64,000 nt of DNA, taken from positions 29,017 to 93,016 of the forward strand of contig JAGVSM010004264.1 of assembly GCA_022494885.1 (NCBI GenBank), read 5' to 3'. A model generated the notes under the pieces. That model was not told the origin of the DNA. It did no database searches and saw only the letters and a list, made by a program, of their open reading frames with translations. Source of the stretch: Micrasema longulum. Taxonomy: Eukaryota > Arthropoda > Insecta > Trichoptera > Brachycentridae. A program made the position numbers and the translations under genes. Of the stretch, positions 29,613 to 40,326 are shown piece after piece (positions within the stretch are counted from its first letter, which is position 1; each line of letters begins with the position of its first letter).

Positions 29613-30199
29613 AAAAAATATTTTTGGTATATTTTTATCAGAAATACGCTAGCAAATAATTGCTTTTTACTTTATTTTTTAATGGCGTGACTTTGAAAAA
29701 CACGGCATTTAAAAAAGGCCAAATCATCTGATTTCCACACATTTTATCAGACCAGCCTTAACCTTTTATAAGACACATATTTAGTGTTTATTTACAACGT
29801 GTAAACCAAATAAAATATGTTATTTTTTAACCTTTAACATACTGTTTAAAAATCTCTCTCGTATCACTGCGTGGCAACCTAAGGTTAACTTAGGTTAACC
29901 TTTGGTAACCTGAGGTTAGGATATGATCCCCTGATAAACACTGTCTTTTTTCATCTTATTAAAATTATATGAGTGTCTTGCTAAGTGATCTAATCAGATT
30001 ACATCTCTTTCTTTTTATAAATGTTTTTTATATTTGTCTCAGGTTATTCGATATTTTGTCATTTTCGGAGATCATGATGGACTAAGTTTTTATTTAAAAT
30101 GACTAAATATACCTAAATGTGTGATGTGATAGTTTTCGTATGTGTTAAGGATTAATTGAAGATTACAAAAAATCTTCGTAATATTCATAGTAATTGCCG
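29613..30199. other. No recognised gene
   Basis: AT-rich. 29878-29925 has four imperfect AGGTTAACCT words in a row. Confidence 0.5.
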
Positions 30200-30660
30200 A
30201 GACTTAACGGGTTAAGATAATTAAAATTATAATACACATTTGGTCATAATATTCATAATTACAATACGCGTTATTCAGGGAATCTTTATGTGTCTAAGTA
30301 TCATTCAACAAAGTTTGGCAGTAGGTCCTTGGAAAATATTGGCCATTCCGAATATAATAAACTGCCTGATGAGCTAAGACACGAAAAACTGAAAAAAAAT
30401 CCAGAAGTGTCGCAATAAAAAAATATTTCTTAAATCTTTTTGATAGTGATTATTAATGTAGTTTATATAAGATGGTGTTTAATGTTTCTTATACAATAAT
30501 GTTTTCTTTTTATTTCGGATGTATTAATTTGTAAGATATTATGTATTGTCAAAAAAATGATTTTTCTTATGTACGGTCCCAAATGAGTTTCTCATAACTC
30601 CTGGGAGTATAATATGTAATTTTTGTATTATATGTTTAATTAATAATAAAAAAAATAAAA
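30200..30660 (+). mobile_element. LINE P: last codons and 3' UTR, copy 3
   Basis: Reads KFGSRSLENIGHSEYNKLPD, then ELRHEKLKKNPEV and stop. The 'YN.LP.E.R......F' block is the end of a CR1/jockey-type reverse transcriptase. The 3' UTR has CGGTCCCAAATGAGTTTCTC and ATAACTCCTGGGAGTATAAT, matching the tails at 21211 and 22545, and ends in ATAAAAAAAATAAAAA. This copy links the orphan P tails to a LINE ORF. Confidence 0.7.
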
Positions 30661-31334
30661 ATAACAATTCATTTAAAAAGTAGAGTGATCTCTCAGTGTA
30701 CGTTATTACGATACTCTTGTGACATAAGACTTACTATTTATAAAAATACATAAAATATAAGAAAATAAATACCTCAATTCCGGTGGTATATTTATGTACC
30801 ACTTTTTTCTAGGTATCCGATAAGCGGTTAATGCTTTTTTATGAAAACAACAAAAATAAATCTTGATTTGGTTTTTTTAATTTTGTTTACCAACAAGCGC
30901 CTAAGCCTTGAATCTTGTAATCTTGAAGAAGCCAAGACTACCGCCTTCACGCGAAAACGCTTGTTCGTCCTTAAATTAAATAATTAAACTAAAGCAAGAA
31001 ATTTTATTAATGTTTTATCAGAATCCTTAGATTCCTCGTATTTCCCAAGATTTTCACTCAACACATCGTGCGACACAATATATCAGTAGCGGTGGTTATG
31101 TCTCCCTGAATGGTGCTTAAAGAAGATATTTAAGGGCCTTATAAAGAATTAAGATCAGGTTAATCCCTCGCTCCAGTCACCCGCAGGCTTTACAATCGCA
31201 CACCGAAACGTACAATGTAAAGATTTAATGTCAATTTAAAATGAGACATAACTTTTTTATAGAATTTTGGTATTGCCCAAAATTAAGACTAATACAAACA
31301 TTTTGTTTGTTAAATATTCAATACATAATGTATT
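30661..31334. other. No recognised gene
   Basis: Mostly AT-rich; no ORF or repeat match. Confidence 0.5.
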
Positions 31335-31975
31335 CTTCTTCTTTTCTTCTTCACGTGTCATGTCGGGTCCCCCCGACGTTGACGATCACTTGAGAGAAAG
31401 CTTACCTATCCTGAGCAGTGCGAAATAGCTCCTCCACAGTTCTAATCCTGGTCCATGCTCGGATTTTTAGAAGCCAGGAAAGCTGTTTTCTTCCGACCCC
31501 TCTACGTCTCTCGATCTTCCCCTTCATGATAAGTTGAAGTATGGCATATTTATCACCTCTCCACAAATGAGCAAGATATGAAATCTTACGGAGCTTAACA
31601 GTGGTGAATAGTTGTCTTTTAGTATTGGCTCTACGTAATACTTCATTGTTGGTTATCATATCAGTCCAAGATATTCTTAACATTATACGATGGATCCACA
31701 TTTCAAATGCTTCAAGGCGGTTTATAATATTAACTTTAAGAGCCCACGCCTCTTCACCGTACAGTAAAATAGACCATATAATATAACATTTGACCATTCG
31801 TTGTCTCAGCTTAAGGTTTATATTATCGTCACAAAGAAGATTTTTCATTTTTTTAAATCCTGTTCGGGCTGCTCCTATTCTGCATTTTATCTCAATGTCG
31901 GAGTCTAGATTTACAGTGAAGATACTGCCTAGGTACCTGAACTGTTTCACTCTCTCAATATTGACACATTTTTTA
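31335..31975 (-). mobile_element. RTE-like LINE, C-terminal 182 codons in frame plus 3' UTR
   Basis: The ORF on 31402-31950 reads KQFRYLGSIFTVNLDSDIEI, RIGAARTGFKKMKNLLC, KCYIIWSILLYGEEAWALK, RLEAFEMWIHRIMLRISWT, LRKISYLAHLWRGDKYAILQ and WLLKIRAWTRIRTVEELFRT. This is the conserved tail of RTE-type ORF2 (YLGS, LYG.E.W, AFEMW..R.MLRISW, I.YL.H). It lacks stops, unusual here, yet the catalytic part is gone. The UTR ends with GTCGGGGGGACCCGACATG and an AAGAAGAAGAA tail. Confidence 0.85.
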
Positions 31976-32630
31976 ATTTTTTTTATTTATTTATTTATTT
32001 AGTTCTATGTAACATAGTCTAATATATATTTACAACACAATATTTACATCTATACTTATTATAACATTATTTATCACTAATATACACTTAGTATCCTAAT
32101 TTATAATATTAACTGTTTCATATGTACATTTTCATTAATTAAATTCACTATTTACACTATAACTATATACTACCTAATTTTTTTCACATATATACTTTTT
32201 ACATTTAATTTAAAATATATTTACATTAATTTAATTTTTTATGCTTTCTGGCATTTCTTCAAATAGTTTTATTCCCTTGTACATAAGGCAGTTCTGGGAC
32301 ATTGCTTTTGATTTCTTTTCCAGTCTTATATTTTTAGATCCTCTTGTTGCATAGTTATAAAAGAACTCATTATTTTTTAGTTTATTTTGAAAATATCTCG
32401 GAACTATTCCTTTAATAATTTTGTTTATTTCATTGGCAACATTGAATTTGATTCTTTGATCAATTGTCATAATATCTAGAAGTTGAATCATTTTCTGAAC
32501 ATTTGTTCGTCTCCCACATCTTAATATTATCCTCATCGCTTTGTTTTGTATTATTTGGAGTCTCTTTAGATCTCCTTCATTACTTAAATAAAAAATACTG
32601 GAGCAATAATCAATGATCAATAATCAATCA
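31976..32630 (-). mobile_element. LINE Q, C-terminal ORF plus 3' UTR, copy 1
   Basis: The 129-codon ORF on 32231-32620 reads IDYCSSIFYLSNEGDLKRL, QIIQNKAMRIILRCGRRTNV, RIKFNVANEINKIIKGIVP and YKGIKLFEEMPESIKN. This is the 'Y...I......L..LQ..QN...R.I' to 'G...F..LP..I' tail of CR1/jockey-type LINEs. It resembles 47651-48124 in protein and 41690-42240 in DNA. The UTR (GTAACATAGTCTAATATA, TACAACACAATATTTACAT) ends in an ATTTATTTATTT tail immediately beside the RTE insertion at 31975. Confidence 0.85.
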
Positions 32631-32687
32631 ACGATAATACTTTTAAATAGTATTAATACTTTTAATTTTAGTTAAAGTCAAACATAT

Positions 32688-32805
32688 GACCTTCTCTAAA
32701 TGTTATTCATCTCTGTTGTAATATGTTAATATAAACAGCTCCCCAGGAAGTTGAATCCAGTCCTTGTCTACAAAAATTTTGACAAACTCAAAATATTGTT
32801 CATAA
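32688..32805 (-). repeat. Foldback D, right outer end only
   Basis: ACCTTCTCTAAATGTTATTC, ATCTCTGTTGTAATATGTTA, ACAGCTCCCCAGGAAGTTGA and GACAAACTCAAAATATTGTT. No left arm here. Confidence 0.85.
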
Positions 32806-32849
32806 GTTTAGTTTTGTTTCCATTAATATTTGAACCAAAACGTTCACCG

Positions 32850-33165
32850 ACGGAGTTAATCTTATCAAGCAGTTCTTGAAGGTCTTGTATATCTTCTTCT
32901 CTGTTGTTCCTCAGTTCTGAGGGTCGTGATGATTGGTACTTTCACCAGCCATTCCACTGAAAAGCGTCTCCACCCTTCACGGCTCTGTGCCCTCTCCGTA
33001 GATCCATATAGGGTCGCCCGTGACGTTGTTTTTACCTGGTCGATCCATCGAGGTGCAGCTATGCCTTTGCTTCTTCGTCCTGGCACACTGCCCATGATTA
33101 TTATTTTCTCCAGATTTTCTGGGTCACGTCTAGCTATGTATCCGAAGAACTGCACGTAAATGCAC
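32850..33165 (-). mobile_element. RTE-like LINE, final about 96 codons
   Basis: The ORF on 32865-33155 reads MQFFGYIARRDPENLEKIII, MGSVPGRRSKGIAAPRW, IDQVKTTSRATLYGSTERAQ, then a degraded WRRFSVEWLVK. 'FGHI.RR....LEK....G...G.R..GR...RW.D' is the last motif of RTE-type ORF2. The same stretch is followed by EEDI-type residues and a possible GAAGAAGA tail. Confidence 0.8.
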
Positions 33166-33387
33166 GTGCATGAATCATGTCAATAAAAATGGTTTTCGTT
33201 TAGAAAATTTAGAACGATTAGTAAAGCCATTAATCAAAAACTTCAAATAATAAATAATAATCAATTAAATTTAACTTCGAGTCCACTTTTAATAATATTC
33301 CCGTTATGATTAATTTAATCTTCTTTCTCTCTTTCTCTTTCAGACAATATTTTATAATATAAATAGCAACGTGAGTAATTATAAGTT

Positions 33388-33755
33388 ATATTTAAATTTA
33401 TTTCAACAGAGAAGGAAAACATTTTTGAGAAGGGAATATAGAAGTCTAGGCATTTACAGGGCTTATGACCTGTCATTGGCTGGTTTAAGTGGCCACTTTA
33501 CACACTGTGTAACATTCACCATTCTGCCCATTTTTGAACATCCACATTTCCTTAACTCTTCCATCTGTTGACTTTTGTGAAGTAAAAGAAATGAAACCTT
33601 TATCACGCGGGTGAGATTCATCCGGCTGAACCAAATCAGTGTGTAAAGTGGCCACTTAAACCAGCCAATGACAGGTCATAAGCCCTGTAAATGCCTAGAC
33701 TTCCATATTCCCTTCTCAAAAACAATTTCCCTCTCTGTTGAAATAAATTTAAAGG
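33388..33755. repeat. Foldback D, complete two-armed short copy
   Basis: The terminal repeats TTTAAATTTATTTCAACAGA and its exact complement at 33735-33755 enclose two arms: GGCATTTACAGGGCTTATGA, GGCTGGTTTAAGTGGCCACT on the left, and AGTGGCCACTTAAACCAGCC, TAAGCCCTGTAAATGCC on the right. Centre: GCGGGTGAGATTCATCCGGC. GTAATTAT occurs just outside each end, not flush on the left. The 66-codon ORF is repeat-derived. Confidence 0.9.
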
Positions 33756-33984
33756 TAATTATTTATTTTATTTTATTTGAGGTTTTTACAGCTAAACAAA
33801 ATATGTAGAAAAATATTAACAATACTTAAGCCAATTAAAAAAATCCACTGTAAATCTAATGTCACATAATATATAAGAAAAGAGTTAACGTAATTGTATG
33901 TGTGTGACGTTTGTATTCATGTGTATGTTAATGTGCGTATGCGTAAATGAGTGAGGGAGAGAGTGCGTGTGTGTGGGTGCGTAA
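33756..33984. repeat. GT-rich low-complexity run
   Basis: 33895-33985 is purine/GT-rich (GTGTGTGACG, GAGTGAGGGAGAGAGTGCG, TGTGTGTGGGTGCG). The left part is AT-rich. It may be the decayed microsatellite of the N tail to its right. Confidence 0.5.
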
Positions 33985-34075
33985 ATATAAAAAAATAATT
34001 GTTTAAAATAATTTTATTTATTTATTAATGCATTTCATAATATATACAGTTTTTTGTTCACTTTGCCCAGCTGTA
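33985..34075 (-). repeat. Element N 3' end, fragment
   Basis: ATTTTATTTATTTATTAATG, CAGTTTTTTGTTCACTTTG and CCCAGCT match the start of 3724-3800 and 52965-53030; cut after CCCAGCT. Confidence 0.65.
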
Positions 34076-34937
34076 TGAAAAAAGAGTACTTACGATATTC
34101 TTGTTGTATTACTTTAGAATGTTTTATTATTTAATCTAGTTTTTTATATTTATTCTTGAATTGCTTAAACTTTCTACTGAATATGCTGTATAATGTTTAG
34201 GTTAATTTTTTAAATACAAATCTTGTATAATTTTTAGGTTTAATTTTTTAAAATAAATCTTTGGTATAAGGAAATTTATGTTTAAAAAAAATTATATTTT
34301 AAGCCAAATATGTTAGTATTATAAATATTTGTAAAAGGCATATTTTCCGTTTATGTTAATAAAATAAAAAAAATAAAATTAGTTACTACCTACTAAACAT
34401 AATGTTATATCTACAACCATCGTTTTGCTTTGCTTCGAAATATATTTCTATTAGATATAATAACGACTGTTTGTAACTGCCATTAGCGCCTCTGGAAGAG
34501 AATCTGCGTCATCTTCATTCCCAACGGGTCAACGAGATGGCGGGCGGAAGTGGCCTGCGGCGAGTCACGTGCCCTGAAAGGCAGTAGGCCACATGGTGCC
34601 TACTCAACTCAATTTTCTTTACTCCTAGACAGAGATGATAACAAACTGTCGAACTGAATATTGACGGATAAATATTCAATCGAGAAAAACGCCAATTCAT
34701 ATTTTCAATTTATAAATATGCGGTAAAGGTTGGATACGGCGTTGAAGCCGGAACATTATGGTGTGGTAGACTAGGCCCTTACTCGATTTATCAAAACTTT
34801 CCATTTTAATTACGATAAAAGTTTTTTTACTATCATCATGGCCCCTGCCATATTGTGGACATATTAACTAGAAACAATAAACACAGCATTTACAAATGTT
34901 AAGAGGGCACAAAGAAATACTTCAGAAAATAACAAGA
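34076..34937. other. No recognised gene
   Basis: 34076-34430 is AT-rich with a doubled phrase (TTTTTAAATACAAATCTTGT near 34207, and a near copy at 34246). 34480-34620 is G+C-richer with no motif; the 61-codon minus ORF there is not supported. Confidence 0.45.
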
Positions 34938-35380
34938 AATTTAAATTTATTGCAACAGAGAGGGAAAAACATTATTGAGAAGGGAATATGGAAGTCTAGG
35001 CATTTACAGGGCTTATGACCTGTCATTGGCTGGTTTAAGTGGCCAGTTTACACACTGTGTAACATTCACCGTTCTGCCCGTGTTTAAAAATCAACATTTC
35101 CCCAACTCTTCCATCTGTTGACTTTTGTGAAGTAAAGAAGCTGAAACCTTTATTAAGCCAGTCTGCAAGCATTTGGACAAACTCAAACATTGTTGAATTA
35201 ACAAGCTGGTTTACCAGTTCTTTTACGAAGAAGTATAAAAATTGGAAAATTGTTTTCAGGCGTTGCCTAGTAGGTAATTTAGTTCAGCTAGATGAATCTC
35301 ACCCACATAATAATGGTTTCAGTTTCTTTTCTTCACTAAAGTCAACAGATGGAAGAGTTGAGAAAATGTGGATGTTTAAT
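34938..35380. repeat. Foldback D, left arm plus centre plus part of right arm
   Basis: AATTTATTGCAACAGAGAGG, GGCATTTACAGGGCTTATGA, then an outer-end block in the middle (CAGTCTGCAAGCATTTGGAC, AAACTCAAACATTGTTG), then AGTATAAAAATTGGAAAATT, GCGTTGCCTAGTAGGTAATT and AACAGATGGAAGAGTTGAGA. The right half with GTGGCCACTT is missing. Confidence 0.8.
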
Positions 35381-35674
35381 TAATATATAAATAATTAGTG
35401 TATAACGTTTTCCAGTATTAGTTACCTTGTTTTAGAATTCCGGTTCACCCCATTGGGATTATTGCCTAATAAATAAATCTTTAACACGGCAGTTTATTGT
35501 GTCTGACTCCTTCACGAGGGGTGATGTTCTGTGACATTGTACGTAATTCCTGAAACTACCCCAGTTTTGTAACTTCATTGCAGACGTTAAGGAGGCCGTG
35601 AAACTTCCAATGAAAAATAAATTGACTTGTTTCACACAGTTAAGGGATGTTTTATGCGTAGTTTAAATTCTTTC
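35381..35674. other. No recognised feature
   Basis: Mixed composition; no ORF or match. Confidence 0.45.
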
Positions 35675-36240
35675 CGTTGTAACTTCAATAAGAGATCTCG
35701 GGGTGATTCTAGACAACAAACTAAATTTTCATGAACACATTGACTATATCATTAACAAATCTCTTAAATTCTTTGGATTTTTTAATAGAGCTACATCCGA
35801 TTTTGAAAACATATTAACTCCAAAAACACTTTCCTGCTCATTGGTTCGTCCCATTATGGTCTCCTTCATATGTTACTAATATAAATCGCATCAAATCAGT
35901 TCAGCAAAAAATTATAAGAAAAATTGCGTTAAAACTAGGAATCACAAGAGATCACTTTAACTTTACCGATATGGAACTTTTCCTAAATATATCCAGTCTT
36001 TCACAACGCCGATTTAATGCAGATTTAATTGGCATGTTTAAAATACTTGATAGTTTATTTGATGTCCCGACTATTCTCCAACAAATATCTCTTGATGTTC
36101 CTTTACGTAGACTCAGAAATAATAAAATTTTGGTCTTCGGTCATCATGAAGCTAATTATAGCCCGATACTTTACGGATCTGGGCATGGAGGGGGAGATTT
36201 AGCAAAATGTAAACTCTCGCTTTCCATACAGTAGCCAGGC
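35675..36240 (+). mobile_element. CR1/jockey-like LINE, thumb to C-terminus, frameshifted
   Basis: Frame 1: SIRDLGVILDNKLNFHEHID, IINKSLKFFGFFNRAT. After a frameshift near 35850: NINRIKSVQQKIIRKIALKL, ELFLNISSLSQRRFNADLIG, MFKILDSLFDVPTILQQISL, DVPLRRLRNNKI. 'DLGV..D..L.F..HI' then 'I...Q......' then 'L..RR...D......L......P..L..I...VP.R..R' is the jockey/CR1 order. It ends in a mutated tail; a stop follows at 36232. Confidence 0.8.
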
Positions 36241-37544
36241 TCTTTATAGACCTGGGCTTGGAGAGAGAGAACTATTCACGGGGTCAGGAGCTTGCATAGC
36301 ACTGACCCCCACCTCTAAAAATAAGAATGTTAGGTGCGTACTCTTAGGCGTAGGTACTTCCCCTACCCATTGATAATAAAAATGCGATGGGCCCGTTATT
36401 GCCGTGAACTTTTGCCACTTTCGTTTATTGGGTTTCGCTATGTTTGTTTCAATACCCTTTCTGCAGGTTGAGAAATTGTCATTTTACTTTTTATACACAT
36501 CTAGAAAGGCCTTGAATAATGTCCGGACTGCTGAACGCACATAGTGGTCGTAAAGTCCAACAGTCGTAGGTCGCTAAGGTCGTAAGTCGACGACGACCTG
36601 TAGATAATACGATATAAGGAATTGCGCGGAATATTCATTCGTTTGACACTTCTTTTGTTCACACCACAACAGTTTAAATAAACAGGCGCTTAATTAAACT
36701 TCCTTCCCCTGATAACAAGTCAAAATAAGCGTAAAATATTAACAACAGGCAGAGGCCGTCAGCAAAATGGCGACGCGACGCACATTATACAAAACTTAGT
36801 TAATACACAATAACTGACAGGGAAGGCATACAATTCTCTAATTTTACTGCCGGTTAGCGGTCCAAACTAAACTTGGCTAGAAGTTATCTTTTAAAGGTCA
36901 AAATATAATCACATTTTCACAAATATGGGGCGTATTTGAAAAGTTTTAATCAGTGACATGTCCGTTATGAGGGGCGCCACTCACTTTCCATTCGGAGAAA
37001 AGTTTAAGGGAGTATTTTGTATATTGTGAATAATAGGAGCAAGAGTGAGTTAAGCAATAGTGTACTGAAATATTTTTTTTTATTTTATTAATAATTTAAA
37101 CGATTTTTTGTTTTTCAGTTTGCATGTTCGAATAACAAGAGACAGAAAATCATTTAATATAAATGGATAACTTATATAGCCCCATTTTCGTTGTATTTCG
37201 ACAGTAAGAGGCATCGTACCATAAGACACCCCCAAAATTTATCTCGATGCCCAAATGTTTTGCCCGATAAGACGCATCGAACCACTTATGGTTTGCGTCT
37301 TAGCGCACTTAACCACTGCGTCTTAACGCACCCCAATTTTCAGTTTATTTTCAGAGTAAAAAATTGCGTTTTATGGTCTGAAAAATATGGTAGCTTATAA
37401 TAATGGTTTCTTTACATGGTGAAATTACTTAAATTGATTTTATTTTATCTGAAAGTTTAAGCCTACCTATCCGGTGATGTGTAGTTAGTTCACATCGCGT
37501 CTAATAACTTTAAAATATTTATTTATTAATTTATTTATTTAAAT
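36241..37544. other. Long stretch without recognisable gene
   Basis: 36240-36480 and 36520-37000 are less AT-rich than average, with GGTCGTAAGTCGACGACGAC near 36578 and AAAATGGCGACGCGACG near 36764. No ORF longer than 69 codons, no repeat match inside the window. It is one of the larger single-copy-looking segments. Confidence 0.4.
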
Positions 37545-38125
37545 AAACACCCAATGGGCAATTTCAAGGACATATTAATACATAAAAATGATTATAAAGG
37601 AAAGTAGAAAGACACAATGGTATATAGTAGACTTAGTGGGAGTGGAAACGGGAGAGAGGTGTTTATAATTGAATTTGATTCAGTGATCCTTTAAAAGAAG
37701 ACAACTTGTTATCAAAGAAATCAAGACTAGTATGTTTATTGGCAGACTTAAGGATTCTGGGCATAGGGGAATGAAAACCATAGTTAGTTCTATAGTTATC
37801 GGTATGAAAGATTAAGTTTTGCCTGAGGTTTCTAGTTAAGATATTTAAGTTCATTAGTTCAAGCGCATCAAATAGTGAGTTGAAAATTTTAAATAGGACT
37901 AGAAGGTCGGATTTATTTCGACGGTCTTGAAGAGAAGATATGATTAAGCTAGTTTCTAACTCATTATACGTATATTAGTCTCTAAATAAGCTCAATCTCT
38001 AGCGTATCTTTCTCAAAATCGATGTTGAACTGATTCAATATTCTTGATGTGAACATCATAATATGGAGACCAGATAACAAAGGAATACCCTATAGATATA
38101 ATAATACATTTATAATTTACAATAT
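37545..38125 (-). mobile_element. CR1/jockey-like LINE, thumb to C-terminus
   Basis: The minus strand reads VIWSPYYDVHIK-like sequence with FTSRILNQFNIDFEKDTLEI. In another frame it reads IISSLQDRRNKSDLLVLFKI, FNSLFDALELMNLNILTRNL, FHTDNYRTNYGFHSPMPRIL and NKHTSLDFFDNKLSSFKGSL. 'L..RR...D...L.K..N...D...L......R..R.......F...NYG..SP..R' is diagnostic for this LINE group. One frameshift and a stop break it. AT-rich UTR with an ATTTATTT tail on the left. Confidence 0.8.
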
Positions 38126-38177
38126 ATCTATAGGTATGATAAAACGTTTAAAAAAAATAAATTATAGAAATAAAAAA
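38126..38177. other. AT-rich spacer
   Basis: Nothing seen between the LINE and repeat M. Confidence 0.4.
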
Positions 38178-38275
38178 CGAGTGATACTTTAATCCACAAA
38201 TTTGGAATATCCAGTGACTGGTTTTATCGCTTTCGTGACATCTTCGAGACTGGTATCTTTATTTAGTTCAGTGTA
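38178..38275 (-). repeat. Repeat M, copy 2 (inverted)
   Basis: GTGATACTTTAATCCACAAA, TTTGGAATATCCAGTGACTG, GCTTTCGTGACATCTTCGAG and GACTGGTATCTTTAT pair with 1070-1162 as a reverse complement. Confidence 0.6.
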
Positions 38276-38494
38276 TTTATACAAGACAAAGGTAAGGATA
38301 GAAAATTCCAAATTGTATGAAAGTAAATTAAATAAAATTATTTTTATCTTAAAGATCATTAACAAATTTTTTTCGGGTTAACTATTGGTGGATATAATGT
38401 AAAGTAAAAAAAAAATTCTATAATAAATTACAATGAACTTCCATCAAGAATTTTCACTTATAAACTTAAATGTTTTACATTTAAAAGTAGTCTC

Positions 38495-38695
38495 GTAACT
38501 GTCAAAATATACTAACCGTTGAAAAAAATGTCTTCCCAGAAGCCGGAAATACATGTCAACTTTCGAAGAAGTTCCTTTTTATTAATTTTTTCATACATTT
38601 TCGAGAAACTTTGCAGAAAATTTAAATGCTCTAATTTTTACCGCGTGTGAGAAAACTTTTTTATATCTTATTTTCATTAGCACTGAACTTCTGCA
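38495..38695. repeat. Repeat E, copy 4 (weak)
   Basis: CTTCCCAGAAGCCGGAAATA, TCATACATTTTCGAGAAACT and TTAGCACTGAACTTCTGCAT resemble, in parts, the E copies at 23485, 53403 (inverted) and 10905. Confidence 0.4.
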
Positions 38696-39204
38696 TTGTA
38701 GTCTGCATTACTTAACTGGTTATTTAACCCATTACGTAATGCAAACTGTAAAAATAAAGCAAAATAACATTGCGAATGACAAGTTAATGAGTAGGAAGCA
38801 GTTAGATGCTGAACTGCTTGCTTAATCTTTATTTTTTACTAAAGGTTTAGTGGGTTATTGTAAATCGTTCCATTTATTTATTTCAACCTTTTCAGCTGTC
38901 GAAATAACATAAATACAATTATTCAAAAGGCAAACTTACTGCTTCCCAGCATTAAATGGTAGGCAACCCATGTATACAGAATTATAATTATTTCTGCCGG
39001 AGCTCAAAAGCTTCCTTACCTTCATTAGAAACTACAAACCGCAAAAAGTTTTATTACTTACCAGGTTTTTATGGGCTAATATGTGCTACTAATTACCATT
39101 AGCACTAAATATTTGTACATGAAGGCTTAAAATTAATAATATTTATGATATTATCTGTAGTAAGGGTGATGTAATTTAATTTACCATTTTTGCTCGGGGA
39201 AGAT
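38696..39204. other. No recognised gene
   Basis: AT-rich; no structure identified. Confidence 0.5.
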
Positions 39205-39435
39205 ATTTGGAATTACCCAACGCGTTATTCGAGGTGTTTCCGCATCACTCGGAAATACGTCTCCCGTTCGGGGCGTTTCGGACCCCAACCGAAGTGACTT
39301 CATAAATATCATACGTGTCGGATGGAGATACCTGACGCGTTATCCACCCCAGAAATAACCAAAACATACTAATTAATTTTACAAGACGTTCATGGTGTAG
39401 CCGAGATACTACATTAAAAACGAAGATGTTTTTGT
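39205..39435 (+). repeat. Repeat F, copy 2
   Basis: GATACGTGTCGG-like core (ATACGTGTCGGATGGAGATA), CTGACGCGTTATCCACCCCA, CAGAAATAACCAAAACATAC and CCGAGATACTACATTAAAAA match 20860-21032. This copy extends further left (CAACGCGTTATTCGAGG). Confidence 0.65.
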
Positions 39436-39671
39436 TGAGTGACGTTGGTATCCCCTACTTAGGGGTGATTTTTTGAGTCCTAAATGAGTAATTCCGAAAC
39501 ATCCTTTTTTTAACAGGCGACGTATGCCCGAATGATACGTCTTAATGTCTAGACATAAATTGTGTCAATAAATATTTATTTAATTTTTATTGCTTTATTT
39601 ATTTTATTATATATACCCAGAGGGCTTTTAAACGACAGGTACAAAATTAATTAATAAAAAGTAAATCTGTA

Positions 39672-40326
39672 AGCAGGTTTTTAAGAGATGGAAGAGTAGA
39701 AAAAGTAGATGAAAAGAGAGCGGGCAACAAAATTAACGGCGCACTAAGCACAGTAATTGCTAATAAAAATATGTCGATCGAAGCCAAACTGGCAGTGCAC
39801 AGCGGAGTTTTAGTCCCAACACTTATGCATGGAAGTGGAACATGGAACTAGCAGGAGAAGAATGAAAGCCGAGTGAACGCGGTTGAAATGCGATCTCTTA
39901 GACGAATGTGCGGGAAATTAATGTATGCCTGGTTTGCGAATGATGAAATCAGGCGAGAGTATAAATCTGAGTCAAATATAATTGATAAGATTAAGAAAAG
40001 GTCTTTGAGATGGTTTGGTCATGTAGAACGAATGAACGACGAAAGAATGGTAAAACTAGTATATATGGCCAAAATGAACAGTAATGTGACACGAAGATGA
40101 CCAAGGAAGACGTGGCATGATCAAATAAACCAATTTTTTTAGTCTGGTCATGTCAAAAGCAGACAGAACCGAAGGGCATGTATGACAAGATGTATGAAAG
40201 AGTGAGAAGCTACGAATATGTGCCAGGATAGATGAGTGTGGCGGACCATTCTCTCTGCCCACCCCTACGGGAAAATGGCGTGATGGTAGTAGTAGTAGTA
40301 GTATTAGTAGTAGAAGTACAAAATTA
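39672..40326 (+). mobile_element. LINE O, C-terminal ORF and (GTA)n tail
   Basis: In one frame with few stops: LRDGRVEKVDEKRAGNKING, AKLAVHSGVLVPTLMHGSGT, then a stop, NAVEMRSLRRMCGKLMYAWF, ANDEIRREYKSES, KKRSLRWFGHVERMNDERMV, PRKTWHDQI and HVKSRQNRRACMTRCMKE. 'EM..LRRM.G....D..RNE.IR' and 'LRWFGHVERM...R' are the last motifs of an RTE-like ORF2. The tail GTAGTAGTAGTA also ends the short nested copy at 10449-10612, so the two are one family. Confidence 0.85.

Noticed and set aside
29878..29925. TTAGG telomere-like repeats
   Set aside because: The AGGTTAACCT words are palindromic and irregular, with no run of TTAGG.
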